Positions 15,955-24,975 of a stretch of DNA of 64,000 nt are shown here, piece by piece. Below the pieces are notes generated by a model that had not been told where the DNA came from, did not search any database, and saw only the letters and a list, made by a program, of their open reading frames with translations. The stretch lies in NCBI RefSeq assembly GCF_900182745.1, contig NZ_FXTY01000001.1, positions 806,001-870,000 on the forward strand, read 5' to 3'. The position numbers and the translations under genes are program-made. This DNA is from Shimia sagamensis. Its GTDB lineage: Bacteria; Pseudomonadota; Alphaproteobacteria; Rhodobacterales; Rhodobacteraceae. The stretch's first letter is position 1, and each line of letters opens with the position of its first letter.

Positions 15955-16452
15955 ATGAAGAAACTTCTCCCAGTTATACTTCTGCTTCTTGGCATCGGTG
16001 GCGGTGTTGGCGCAGGGCTTGCCCTGCGTCCAGAACCCGCCCCGGTGGCGCAGACCGAAGGCGCCGAAGGTGAAGACCACGCTGCAAAATCGGATAAGAA
16101 AGACAAAGAAGTAGGCCCACCCCAAGGGCGTGAATATGTCGATCTGGTTGATCAGTTTATTGTGCCCGTTGTGAACGACGATGCTGTGGCTTCGCTTATT
16201 CTGATCACCCTTACAATTGAGGTGGAAGCTGGAAACAGCGACGGGATCTTTGAGGCTGAACCCCGTATCCGTGGGGTGCTTTTGCAGGCCATGTTTGATC
16301 ACGCCAATCTCGGTGGGTTTGATGGGGCGTTCACCAATTCCAGCAAGCTCGATCGCCTGCGCAAAACCTTCCTTGAGGCGGCGCAGAAAACATTTGGTGA
16401 AGAAATCACCGATGTCTTGATTGTGCAGATCACACGGCAAGATATCGCGTAA
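15955..16452 (+). CDS. fliL: Flagellar basal-body-associated protein FliL (copy 1)
   Basis: A 165-residue FliL. A single membrane anchor (residues 4-24) follows a very short cytoplasmic tail. A charged linker with a Lys/Asp-rich segment precedes the periplasmic stomatin-like FliL domain (about residues 60-165), which contains FIVPVVNDDAVASLILITLTIEVE. FliL rings the stator and raises its torque. A second, different FliL is encoded at 26306. This one is longest in the linker and closes the flgB operon, followed by an 18-bp terminator stem. Confidence 0.88.
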   Translation: MKKLLPVILLLLGIGGGVGAGLALRPEPAPVAQTEGAEGEDHAAKSDKKDKEVGPPQGREYVDLVDQFIVPVVNDDAVASLILITLTIEVEAGNSDGIFEAEPRIRGVLLQAMFDHANLGGFDGAFTNSSKLDRLRKTFLEAAQKTFGEEITDVLIVQITRQDIA

Positions 16453-16468
16453 GCCATATAATTCCCAC

Positions 16469-16510
16469 AATAAGAAAGGGCGGCGCTCATCTGCGCCGCC
16501 CTTTCTTATT
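16469..16510. terminator. Strong bidirectional terminator between fliL and the FliJ-like gene
   Basis: An 18-bp perfect stem (16469-16486 with 16493-16510) and a 6-nt loop. The arms read AATAAGAAAGGGCGGCGC and its complement, so there are A/T-rich flanks on both sides. It separates two convergent flagellar operons. Confidence 0.9.
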
Positions 16511-16524
16511 GAAGGCTCAAAAGC

Positions 16525-16938
16525 TCACATTCCACAACTAAGCTTGCCTTCCATAATCGAATCCACCAGCGCTACCGCACGGATTTGACGGCGGGTTTGC
16601 ACCTCATGCTCTAGCAGTTTTTCCATCACATCTGCTTTGCCAAAATGCGTCTGCAGGTCCTTGTATGCGATCTCTTTTCGCACCATCACATTGGCCAGTT
16701 GGTGGTTGAGAATCTTCCGGTTGCGCCCAATCCAACTGTTCCAGGCCAGATCACCGCCGGTGATGCGCATGGCGGTGTCGTCACTGAGCATCTCTCGTCC
16801 ATTCTTTTCCTGATCTGACAGGTCACTGAGCAATCCGCGCAGCTTGCTTTCTTCAGCCTGCACCACCTGCATCGCAGCCTGCGCCTTTTGATAGCGCGCC
16901 TGGGTGATGACATTCAGCTCTTTTAGATCGTCGCTCAT
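16525..16938 (-). CDS. FliJ-like coiled-coil flagellar protein
   Basis: A 137-residue, highly helical protein without signal peptide or membrane span, rich in Gln, Glu, Lys and Arg (for example RYQKAQAAMQVVQAEESKLR at about residues 16-35 and a second helix after residue 80). This two-helix coiled-coil layout and length match FliJ, the ATPase stalk protein that links FliI to FlhA. No sequence signature settles it. It overlaps the flhB stop by 4 nt (ATGA) and is the last gene of the flhA-fliR-flhB run, rather than following fliI as in enterics. Alternative: a lineage-specific export chaperone. Confidence 0.55.
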   Translation of the reverse strand: MSDDLKELNVITQARYQKAQAAMQVVQAEESKLRGLLSDLSDQEKNGREMLSDDTAMRITGGDLAWNSWIGRNRKILNHQLANVMVRKEIAYKDLQTHFGKADVMEKLLEHEVQTRRQIRAVALVDSIMEGKLSCGM

Positions 16939-18023
16939 ACGCGTCCTTTCATGCGCTGACGGATTGCGTCAGCGAATCGAATGGCGGCTGCCACCGGGGC
17001 ATAATGGTCCGGCGGGATTTCCTGGCCAATTTCAGCAACGGCGTGCAGTGCACGGGTTGATGGTGGATCTCGGTGAATTGGCACAGCGTTTTCCTGTGCC
17101 ACTTCGCGGATTTTGGCTGCTACTTCATCCACACCTTTGGCCACACAGACCGGCGCAGCACCCGGCATGCGGGACCATTTCAGCGCCACCGCGTAATGGG
17201 TTGGGTTCACCATGATCACATCTGCATCCGGTACATCTGCGAGCATCTGGTTCATCGCGATTTCCTGACCCTTTTGACGCCGCTGTTGTTTCATATGCGG
17301 ATCGCCTTCGGACTCTTTGCTCTCATCCGTCATTTCTTTGCGGGTCATCATGTTTTTGCGGGTGTGTTCCGCCCGTTGCCAAAAATAGTCGACCACAGCG
17401 ATCGAGGCTGCGACCACAATCACAATCATAAAGAATTCAAGCATCAGCCGGCCAAGAAGCGCGGGCACCATAATGGCATCCAGCTGAATAGCTGATGCCA
17501 TTTCCGCCATGCGCGCCTTCAGGAAAAAACTGAGGCACACCGAGTAGATCACCAGCTTGGCAAAGCTCTTGGCAAATTCAAATAACCCGCTGCGGCCAAA
17601 CTTGTTTTTTGCATTGGCCAGCGGGTTGATGCGCGACAATTTTGGGGCAAGTTTTGAGCCTGTGACCAAAAAGGCGTTCTGCGCAATCACGCTTAAAATG
17701 ACCGCGACCATTGGCACAATAAACCAGGGCGCAACCGACAAGATAACTTCCATCATAATGCCGCCAATTGGCGTGGCCGGATCGCCTTCAAATACCAGTG
17801 GCGCAAGCTCGTCGGCTTGATCCAAAAGCACCATCAATCCATTACCTGCCGATTTGATGGTGGTCGCGCCAACGGTTAGAAATGCCAGCGTTAGGCCAAG
17901 GTAGCCAGCTGCCACCGAGACATCCATGGATTTGGCAATCTCACCTTTTTTGCGCGCGTCATCGAGCTTCTTCTGGGTGGGCTCAAAACTCTTTTCGCTG
18001 TCGTCTTCCTGTCCGCCGCTCAT
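16935..18023 (-). CDS. flhB: Flagellar export apparatus switch protein FlhB
   Basis: A 362-residue FlhB. The N-terminal half has four membrane segments; the C-terminal cytoplasmic domain contains the self-cleavage motif NPTH in MVNPTHYAVALKW (about residue 270). The cleavage lets FliK change substrate specificity from rod/hook to filament. The N-terminus has the usual EPTQKKLDDARKKGEI segment. It overlaps fliR upstream and the FliJ-like gene downstream by 4 nt each, so three genes are coupled. Confidence 0.96.
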   Translation of the reverse strand: MSGGQEDDSEKSFEPTQKKLDDARKKGEIAKSMDVSVAAGYLGLTLAFLTVGATTIKSAGNGLMVLLDQADELAPLVFEGDPATPIGGIMMEVILSVAPWFIVPMVAVILSVIAQNAFLVTGSKLAPKLSRINPLANAKNKFGRSGLFEFAKSFAKLVIYSVCLSFFLKARMAEMASAIQLDAIMVPALLGRLMLEFFMIVIVVAASIAVVDYFWQRAEHTRKNMMTRKEMTDESKESEGDPHMKQQRRQKGQEIAMNQMLADVPDADVIMVNPTHYAVALKWSRMPGAAPVCVAKGVDEVAAKIREVAQENAVPIHRDPPSTRALHAVAEIGQEIPPDHYAPVAAAIRFADAIRQRMKGRV

Positions 18024-18796
18024 CTCAATCCCTCAACTGGGTTGATCATGAAGGCCTCCATGGCGCCCCACCACAGGGTGAGCAACGCGGGAGCAACAAG
18101 GAACAAAAGAAACAGGCCGCCTGCCGTGATCAGCGGGGCACCGACAAAGGCCACCATCAACTGCGGCATGGCGCGGTTGATCACACCAAGCATCAGGTTG
18201 TAGATCGCGGAAATAATTACAAATGGCGCAGCCAGACGGAACGCTAGGTTGAACGCTTGCGCCATATGCGGCACGCCCCATTCGGTCATGATTTCACGCG
18301 GCGGGAAGGTGCCAGCGGGGAACAGCATATAAGATCCAATCAGGTATTGCGCGACATAGACGTGCAAACCCATCGTCACGGCGAGGGCCAGGCCTGCAAT
18401 CACCAGCACGTTGCCGATGGCGGGCAAAGGTTCGCCCGCTGCGCCGCCCAAAAGCTGCGCCAGAGATGTCGACTGACCGGCGATGGTGCCAGCTGTCTGC
18501 AGCGCCATAACAAACATGCGAACGCCAATGCCCATTAAGAATCCGCTCATGGTTTCAGTGAGCGCATATTGCGCGATCACCGCAAAACTGGGCTCCGCGT
18601 TTTCAAACACCGGCACCGCAGGGGCAACAATCACCGTGAACGCAAGTGCCAGTCCAATTTTGATCCGCGCAGGCACAGATGTTTCGCCAAATGCGGGCAG
18701 CAAAGCCACCGCAGCCCCGACCCGCAAAAACACCAAAAAGCCGTGCCAAAGCGCGGCTTCTGTGGTGTTCAGAAGGAAGAGGGCGGTTTCCATCAT
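18020..18796 (-). CDS. fliR: Flagellar export gate protein FliR
   Basis: A 258-residue polytopic inner-membrane protein with about six hydrophobic segments. The family pattern is visible in GVRMFVMALQTAGTIAGQST and, late in the chain, GVINRAMPQLMVAFVGAP. FliR joins FliP5FliQ4 in the export gate. The start overlaps the flhA stop and the stop overlaps the flhB start (ATGA both), so the export gate proteins are co-translated. Confidence 0.95.
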   Translation of the reverse strand: MMETALFLLNTTEAALWHGFLVFLRVGAAVALLPAFGETSVPARIKIGLALAFTVIVAPAVPVFENAEPSFAVIAQYALTETMSGFLMGIGVRMFVMALQTAGTIAGQSTSLAQLLGGAAGEPLPAIGNVLVIAGLALAVTMGLHVYVAQYLIGSYMLFPAGTFPPREIMTEWGVPHMAQAFNLAFRLAAPFVIISAIYNLMLGVINRAMPQLMVAFVGAPLITAGGLFLLFLVAPALLTLWWGAMEAFMINPVEGLR

Positions 18797-20889
18797 GCGG
18801 CGACAACGCCAACAAGCGCAGGTCGGGCATCCAATCCAATTTCCTCAAAACTCAACACCGGATTGGAAATGCCTTTGGCGCTCAACACAGTACGCAGGAA
18901 TCGCCTGCGTCGTGTTGAGGTCACCAGCGCCGCAAATATTCCGCTGTTGCCAGCGTCGGTCATGCGATCGGCAATCGACTGCGCCAATGCGTTGAACACA
19001 TCCGGGGGGAGTGCCACATCCATGCCGCCTGCGTCGCCATCCACCTGGTAGGTGGCAAATGTATCTTCCCATTCTGGCGCAAGCTGCACCAATGGAATGG
19101 TCCCGTCGTTGCGCTTCAGATCTGAAATCAATTGGAAGCCAAGGCGCTGGCGTACATTTTCACAGATCACATCTGGCTGCGCACTCACATGGCGGGCTTC
19201 GGCAATCGATTCCAAAATCAGCGGCATGTTGCGGATCGAGACCTGCTCATCCAGCAACATGCGCAGGATGCGGTGCAACAAGTCGAGTGGCACTTTGTCC
19301 GGCACAAACTCGTCCATCATACGGCGGTTGGCATCTGCGCGGACCGGATCAGACAGGTTCATCATCTCATCCAGAATGCGGCGCAGCGCTTTGAAGGTCA
19401 GCAGGCGGCCAAAGTTGGATTTGATGGTTTCCAACAGATGTGTGGCGAGCACTTCTCCCGGGGTCACAATGGTGATGCCCGACAGGGCGGCTTTCTCCTG
19501 CGCGGCGCTGTCGATCCAGCGGGCAGGGGCGCCATAAACCGGCTCAGAAACGTCTTCACCAGACGGGAGGGCGTCAGGTGAATCGCCGGCCAATGCCAGT
19601 ACCTTCTCCGGCTCCAACCGATCGCGCACCTGTTCCACGCCCTGAATGCGAATGGTGTAGGTGCCATTGGGCAGGGACGGTTCATCTGTGAGGCGGATTT
19701 CCGGAAGGATCAAACCATAGGTTGAGGCCACATGGGTCCGCATATTGGTAATCCGCGCGTCCAGACCAGCACCGGGATCCAGCACCATGTTCACCAGATC
19801 AGTGGCAAATTCGACGTGGATGTCATCTAGGTCCAGCACATCGCCAATGGGTTTGTCACGGGGCAGAACCGGCGCATCGTCTTCTTCAGGCTGCAAGCTG
19901 GCTTCGGCTTCGGCCTTTTTGTTTTTATACAGATAATAGGCTGCGCTTCCCAGAACGCCGCCACCGGCCATGAAAGGCAAAAACGGCAAACCAGGCACCA
20001 ATGCAAACATCACCATCAGCACCGCAACAGTGGCAATGGCTGGAGGATAGTTGCCGAGCTGCTTGAGCAGGGTTAGGTCGGTTGAGCCAGTGGTGCCGCC
20101 ACGTGCCAGAAGCAAAGCGGAGGCAATTGAGATGATAACAGCTGGGATCTGGGTGACTAGGCCATCACCAACGGTCAGGATGGCATAGGTTTCAAACGCT
20201 TGCCCAATTGGCATGCCATGCACGGCAACACCCATGATCAGGCCCATCACGAGGTTCATCAGCGTGATCAACAGACCGGCAATGGCGTCGCCTTTAACAA
20301 ACTTTGACGCACCATCCAGCGAGCCAAAGAAGGTGGTTTCCTGCTGTTCGCGTTCGCGGCGGGCTTTTGCCTCGGCGTGGTCAATCGCACCGGCGGACAT
20401 GTCGCTGTCAATCGCGAGCTGTTTGCCGGGCATCCCGTCCAGGGCAAACCGCGCGCCCACTTCGGCCATGCGTGTCGCGCCTTTGTTGATCACCATGAAG
20501 TTCACAATGAGCAACACGCAGAATACGACGAGGCCAAGAAACACGCTGCCGCCCATCACGAAGTTGGCAAAGCCCTCAATCACGTCACCAGCGGCGTTTG
20601 TGCCGGTGTGGCCTTGGCCGATGATCAGCTTGGTTGAGGATACGTTCAACGAGAGGCGGAGCATCAGTGACGCCAAAAGAATGGTTGGGAAGGCGGAAAA
20701 ATCCAACGGACGCTCAATAAACAGCGTCACCGTGAAAATCAGAATTGCCAGCGCAAAGGAGGTTGCCAGGCCTACGTCCAACACCCAGGAAGGCATTGGC
20801 AGGATCATCATGACGATAATCGCCATCAGGGCGAGGGCGAGCAGGATCGTTGGGCTGAAAAGCGCTTTTAGGGAAAAAGTTGGGTTCAC
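18793..20889 (-). CDS. flhA: Flagellar export apparatus protein FlhA
   Basis: A 698-residue FlhA of canonical length. The first 330 residues hold about eight membrane spans, and the FHIPEP-family signature is near residues 143-163 (ARFALDGMPGKQLAIDSDMS). The C-terminal cytoplasmic domain, which docks chaperones and substrates, includes RILRMLLDEQVSIRNMPLIL. The start is GTG with GGAGGG 6 nt upstream. It sits 3 nt after the sltF stop and overlaps fliR by 4 nt. Confidence 0.97.
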   Translation of the reverse strand: MNPTFSLKALFSPTILLALALMAIIVMMILPMPSWVLDVGLATSFALAILIFTVTLFIERPLDFSAFPTILLASLMLRLSLNVSSTKLIIGQGHTGTNAAGDVIEGFANFVMGGSVFLGLVVFCVLLIVNFMVINKGATRMAEVGARFALDGMPGKQLAIDSDMSAGAIDHAEAKARREREQQETTFFGSLDGASKFVKGDAIAGLLITLMNLVMGLIMGVAVHGMPIGQAFETYAILTVGDGLVTQIPAVIISIASALLLARGGTTGSTDLTLLKQLGNYPPAIATVAVLMVMFALVPGLPFLPFMAGGGVLGSAAYYLYKNKKAEAEASLQPEEDDAPVLPRDKPIGDVLDLDDIHVEFATDLVNMVLDPGAGLDARITNMRTHVASTYGLILPEIRLTDEPSLPNGTYTIRIQGVEQVRDRLEPEKVLALAGDSPDALPSGEDVSEPVYGAPARWIDSAAQEKAALSGITIVTPGEVLATHLLETIKSNFGRLLTFKALRRILDEMMNLSDPVRADANRRMMDEFVPDKVPLDLLHRILRMLLDEQVSIRNMPLILESIAEARHVSAQPDVICENVRQRLGFQLISDLKRNDGTIPLVQLAPEWEDTFATYQVDGDAGGMDVALPPDVFNALAQSIADRMTDAGNSGIFAALVTSTRRRRFLRTVLSAKGISNPVLSFEEIGLDARPALVGVVAA

Positions 20890-20892
20890 GGA

Positions 20893-21663
20893 TTACCCTC
20901 CATTGCTCAAAAGAGAGCGACCACTGCCGGAGCTCAACGGAACAAGCGACCCCATCGCGCCACCTGAGCTGCTGCGCTGAAGCAGCGGGAAATTGTTCTT
21001 GCGGATCACGCTGGCTGTCCGCATCAACGGCTTCACCTTCTTGACTGCCTTCACTGGCATAACCGCCTGGTTTGGCAATTGGGCCATGATGCGCTTGAAA
21101 CGGGCTTTGTATTTGTCTGCGTATTTTGGCGTGCGGGAATGATAGGCAGCGGCAGCGTCATCCCAGCTGTTTGTTTCTGCATAGAGACGGGATAAAAAGT
21201 CCGCCGCATACCGGGCGTTGGCAATAGGATCGAACATATGCTCAATGTCGGTAAAGTGTTGACCATGCCAGCGGTAGTTCAGCTGAAAACATCCTACGTC
21301 AAAGCTGCGCGCCCCCGCATTGTGATGGCTTTTCACGTAGTTCAGGGCTTCTTGGTGGCTATCAAACCAGACACCTTTGCCTTCCATGTTCACAGTCCAC
21401 GGCCAAGGGGACAGCTTTCCGCCGCGACTGCGACCGGTTTCGGTACGTGTGATGGCCAAAAGCACATTGACCGGCACACCGGATTCGTTGGCCACAATAT
21501 GGGCCACGCGATCACAGGTTTCTGCACCTTCGGTGCTCGCGGTTGCTGGTGTGGTGATGGCAAAGATGAGACTTGCCAGAAGTCCCAGAAAACCGCGCTG
21601 GGCGGTCTTCGGCGTGACGCAATAGATTCGCGTCACCGCGTTGAAAACGTACTGTTTTATCAT
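20893..21663 (-). CDS. sltF: Flagellar lytic transglycosylase, SltF-like
   Basis: A 256-residue protein with an N-terminal hydrophobic export segment (about residues 24-42, ending in an Ala-rich region) and an SLT domain. Residues around Glu75 (AITRTETGRSRGG) fit the catalytic Glu context, and the later motifs SFDVGCFQLNYRWHG and NARYAADFL are SLT-typical. A Pro/Lys/Val-rich tail follows. In Rhodobacter sphaeroides, SltF is a Sec-exported flagellar transglycosylase that opens peptidoglycan for the rod and interacts with FlgJ. The ATG at 21663 is preferred; a TTG at 21696 is possible but would place the start inside the inverted repeat at 21664-21705. Confidence 0.87.
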   Translation of the reverse strand: MIKQYVFNAVTRIYCVTPKTAQRGFLGLLASLIFAITTPATASTEGAETCDRVAHIVANESGVPVNVLLAITRTETGRSRGGKLSPWPWTVNMEGKGVWFDSHQEALNYVKSHHNAGARSFDVGCFQLNYRWHGQHFTDIEHMFDPIANARYAADFLSRLYAETNSWDDAAAAYHSRTPKYADKYKARFKRIMAQLPNQAVMPVKAVKKVKPLMRTASVIRKNNFPLLQRSSSGGAMGSLVPLSSGSGRSLLSNGG

Positions 21664-21705
21664 ACCGATAGCTTTCTGCCCCAGTTCGAGGCCCAAGCTA
21701 TCGGT
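21664..21705. repeat. 11-bp perfect inverted repeat directly before sltF
   Basis: ACCGATAGCTT (21664-21674) and AAGCTATCGGT (21695-21705) are perfect complements with a 20-nt spacer. The repeat touches the sltF ATG at 21663-21661, so in the transcript it would form a stem right next to the start codon. No T-run follows. It could lower sltF translation or be an operator; the role is inferred. Confidence 0.55.
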
Positions 21706-21731
21706 GCTTTCTTACGATTTGGTAACCGTGA

Positions 21732-24050
21732 TTAAGAAGACGGCTCAGACAGGCTGTGCAAATTCAGCAATTCACCCAATACCCCACGGCTTTCCTCGGC
21801 TCCTTCAAGCAGGGCGCGGTTGCGCGCAAGCATGCCGTGCGTGACACGATCGGTTGCAGCGTCCAATTCAGCTGTGTCCTCAGGTGGCAGGAGATGTGTC
21901 GAGGCCCGTCTTAGGATCTCGTTCTCTGATGCGGTCAGGGAGGCCAGATCACCGTCGAGCCAAGCTTCCGCCTCCGCCGCGCCGCGCTCGCCAAGTTTTG
22001 CAAGCAGTCGAGCCGCCCCAGCGTGATCCCCAGCCATGGCCTTTGCCCGCGCTCGCAGCCGGTCTGCAAGAGGTGTTTCCATGCCCATAAGCTCTGCTTC
22101 GGCGCGTTTCGGCAAGGCTTCCGCCAGGGCCAGTCGCGCGTTCAGGACACGTTTCTCGTCACTTGGAATGTCTGTTTGTGCCGCCTGCATCAGACGTTTG
22201 GTTTCGCCCAAAAATCCCATCTCAAACGTTTTCTGTGCCAGTTTCAGCGCAGTATCCGATGAAATGCGGCCAGGTGCGGCCAGTCGTTCCTGAATGGACC
22301 AGGAAATCACTTCAAAATCATCCGCATGTTCCAAAATAGCAAGAACCAACTGGGTGCGCACGTCGGCGGCGGCCTTGGCACCGTCTCGGGTTTCGATGTC
22401 CTTGATAATCTTGAAGGCTGGCCCAAATTCATGCTCCAACATCCGCGCCAGCGCGTGGGCGCGGCGCAATTCTGGCCCCATGGCACCGGTCTTGTGTTCA
22501 ACCGCCAAAGCGCCCACCAGCGAAACGGTCTCCGCAGAAGGCGGCACGCCTTGTTTCACATGGGTGTTGATCAAGTCGATCACTGCGGTGGTCGCAATGT
22601 CGGAATTCTGAGTGGCAATTTCGGTAAGAGCCTCGGTGGCTTCTTCGGTGTTGCCTAGCTCTGCATTCAAAGTTGCCTCGGCAAAATCGTAGTTCACGTC
22701 GGGCTTGAGTGAGGTGCGTTCGATGCCATTGAGCACCAGCGTCGCAGCCTCGGTTTGTCCTTGTGCCACCAGTCGGTTGCTCAGTTTAGGACCCAAGTAC
22801 TCCCGCAGATGGCGAGGCATTTTCTGCAGCGCGTCCAGCGCACCCTTGATCGCACTGTCGCCCACCAACGTTTCGCCGGACAGGGCTGCCCAAAGCGTGG
22901 CGTTGCCAGAGCAATGCCCTTGATTGGCAAATGCCGCATTGCTGGCGGGGGGTTCGTGACCGTCCATAATGTACGCCATTGCGCTCAGGATGCTATTTTC
23001 GCCGGTCTTCGGCAGCAACTCGAGTATCTGAAGTGCCTCCGCCCCAAAGGTGTAGTGCACGTAAAGCTGCGCCATTTCCAGCAACGCGCCTTCATTGGTG
23101 CGGTCAAATTCCCCCACCACGTCTTGGCGCAAACGGCCAAGTTCTTGTACAAACGTGCCTTCGCCGCTCCAGTCCGCAAGGTTGACGGCGGTGTCAGGCA
23201 AGCACATGCCTGTGGCCACCTGACCACTCAAAAGCGCAGCGATGTCCCGCCCCACTTCGTCAATCACGTTGTAAGCGACAATATTGAGATCCTGTCCTTC
23301 CAATCCGATGGCGGCTTGCGGCGGCACATGATCGGATCCGTTCATCGGCGGCATTGGCGACTCCGCCATTTTCACAGGATCGCCAACAAGCCCGTTGCCT
23401 GCTGGCTGGGTTTGGGCGTGCAGCAAGTTCTGATCGGCTGCGCGATCCACTTGTTTGATTAGATCACCACGCAGGACTTGCACTTGGGCTTTGCGCTCCA
23501 CAAAATTATCCAGTGCAAGCAGGTCCGAATAGTCTTCTGTCGGCTTGATTTCCGCCATTTCTACAGGCGTGGGCGTGGGTTTTGACGCCTCAATTGAGGA
23601 GAACCGGAACTGACGTTGAGGTTTGTCCACTGCGACGGCCTCACCAAACGACAACGGTACCTGCGGCATGTCGTCGTTCTGCGCAGGTGGCAGATCGTCA
23701 CGAATGTCAAAAATCACATAGCGCCCGTCATAGGGGATCGACACCACACGACAGGCGCAGGCCAGTTCCAACTCCAACTCGCCAGCGACGTCATTGGCGA
23801 CAAAATTGGCCAACCGGTCCCGCGGGATTTTGTCAAAGATTGTACTGGTGCGCAGGTTTACGGCGTCACCCTCAATCTTGATGGTATAAAATCGCCCGTC
23901 GCGCGACACGGTCCAATCGGTCTCTGCCGACGGCAACGTTGCCACCAAACGGGTGAAATCTTCGTGCTCGCCGGACCGGAATAGCACGTCTTGTGCAGCC
24001 CCCGCAGAGGCTGCCAATACCATCGGAACAGCAAGCAGAAGCTGTTTCAT
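21732..24050 (-). CDS. Large exported helical-repeat protein coupled to motA
   Basis: A 772-residue protein I do not recognise as a named family. It has a clear signal peptide (residues 1-19, MKQLLLAVPMVLAASAGAA). Residues 20-120 look beta-rich with a Cys pair (LACACRV). A Pro-rich linker follows to about residue 240. The rest is a long array of helical pairs rich in Ala, Leu and Glu (for example ALTEIATQNSDIATTAVIDL), like TPR/SEL1 repeats but without a strict 34-residue pattern. The start overlaps the motA stop (ATGA). A periplasmic role at the stator or rod is likely; rhizobial MotC is a functional comparison, not a demonstrated homologue. Confidence 0.7.
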   Translation of the reverse strand: MKQLLLAVPMVLAASAGAAQDVLFRSGEHEDFTRLVATLPSAETDWTVSRDGRFYTIKIEGDAVNLRTSTIFDKIPRDRLANFVANDVAGELELELACACRVVSIPYDGRYVIFDIRDDLPPAQNDDMPQVPLSFGEAVAVDKPQRQFRFSSIEASKPTPTPVEMAEIKPTEDYSDLLALDNFVERKAQVQVLRGDLIKQVDRAADQNLLHAQTQPAGNGLVGDPVKMAESPMPPMNGSDHVPPQAAIGLEGQDLNIVAYNVIDEVGRDIAALLSGQVATGMCLPDTAVNLADWSGEGTFVQELGRLRQDVVGEFDRTNEGALLEMAQLYVHYTFGAEALQILELLPKTGENSILSAMAYIMDGHEPPASNAAFANQGHCSGNATLWAALSGETLVGDSAIKGALDALQKMPRHLREYLGPKLSNRLVAQGQTEAATLVLNGIERTSLKPDVNYDFAEATLNAELGNTEEATEALTEIATQNSDIATTAVIDLINTHVKQGVPPSAETVSLVGALAVEHKTGAMGPELRRAHALARMLEHEFGPAFKIIKDIETRDGAKAAADVRTQLVLAILEHADDFEVISWSIQERLAAPGRISSDTALKLAQKTFEMGFLGETKRLMQAAQTDIPSDEKRVLNARLALAEALPKRAEAELMGMETPLADRLRARAKAMAGDHAGAARLLAKLGERGAAEAEAWLDGDLASLTASENEILRRASTHLLPPEDTAELDAATDRVTHGMLARNRALLEGAEESRGVLGELLNLHSLSEPSS

Positions 24051-24916
24051 GCCGCTTCCTTCTTCACTTCGGCCAGCGCCTCTTCCAGCTCCGCAAACTG
24101 CGGCCGGTTGTGGCCTGGCGTGTTCTGACGCCCAACTTCAATGCAAATGTTTGGTGAGTGGTTGTGCAGGTTGGCAATCAACACCTCACGGATCAGCTGA
24201 TAGAAATGCGCCTCATCCTCAACCACACCTTTGATTTTGGCAGCAAATGGCCCCACCAGACCGTAGGCCAGGAACACTCCAAGGAAAGTTCCCACAAGTG
24301 CGCCACCGATCATCTTACCCAGAACTTCTGGCGGTTGATCGATCGAGCCCATGGTTTTGATAACACCCAGAACCGCCGCAACAATCCCCAGAGCAGGCAA
24401 CGCATCGGCCAGAGATTGCAACGCATGATTGGGATGCATCGCGTGATGGAAGCTGGCTTCGATTCGCTTCTCCAGAACTTCTTCCACCTGGTGTGGATCG
24501 TCATAGTTCATGGAGGCTGAGCGCATGGTGTCTGCAATCAGATTGATGGCTTCCTTGTCCGCCATAATGCGCGGGTATTTAGAAAAAATACTCGATTCAT
24601 CTGGGTTTTCGATGTGCTCTTCGATCGCAACAGGATTCTTTCTGGCCAATCGTATGAGCTCAAATAACAGACACAGAAGATCGCGATAATCTTCCTGTTT
24701 CCACTTTGGACCCTTAAAAACTTTACCGAGGTCTTTCAGCGTGTGTTTCACCACAGAGCCATCGTTAGACACCAGAAAGGCGCCCACACCGGAGCCACCG
24801 ATGATGATCATCTCAAAAGGCAGCGCCTTCATAATAGGCCCAAGACTACCACCGGCCAGAACGTATCCGCCCAACACCATGATAAAAACAACAGCGATGC
24901 CAATAATGCCGATCAC
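24047..24916 (-). CDS. motA: Flagellar motor stator protein MotA
   Basis: A 289-residue MotA with four membrane spans and a large cytoplasmic loop (about residues 60-170) between spans 2 and 3. Family marks include the N-terminal GGYVLAGGSLGPIMKALPFE and the segment PALGIVAAVLGVIKTMGSID in the pore-forming helices. The GTG at 24916 is preferred because AGGAG lies 8 nt upstream; a TTG at 24922 is only 2 nt from it. MotA with MotB forms the proton-driven stator. MotB is not encoded in the window. The stop overlaps the start of the 772-aa exported protein gene. Confidence 0.93.
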   Translation of the reverse strand: MIGIIGIAVVFIMVLGGYVLAGGSLGPIMKALPFEMIIIGGSGVGAFLVSNDGSVVKHTLKDLGKVFKGPKWKQEDYRDLLCLLFELIRLARKNPVAIEEHIENPDESSIFSKYPRIMADKEAINLIADTMRSASMNYDDPHQVEEVLEKRIEASFHHAMHPNHALQSLADALPALGIVAAVLGVIKTMGSIDQPPEVLGKMIGGALVGTFLGVFLAYGLVGPFAAKIKGVVEDEAHFYQLIREVLIANLHNHSPNICIEVGRQNTPGHNRPQFAELEEALAEVKKEAA

Positions 24917-24975
24917 GGTCAAAACTCCTATTCACGTTTCCTAGCGACCATAGGCCGGCGCCGGTTAACAAGTTC

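Noticed and set aside
21664-21696. TTG start for sltF at 21696
   Set aside because: It has a poor ribosome-binding site and would lie inside the inverted repeat; the ATG at 21663 gives a normal export segment.
24917-24922. TTG start for motA at 24922
   Set aside because: The AGGAG site is only 2 nt away from TTG but 8 nt from the GTG at 24916, and MotA relatives begin near the GTG.
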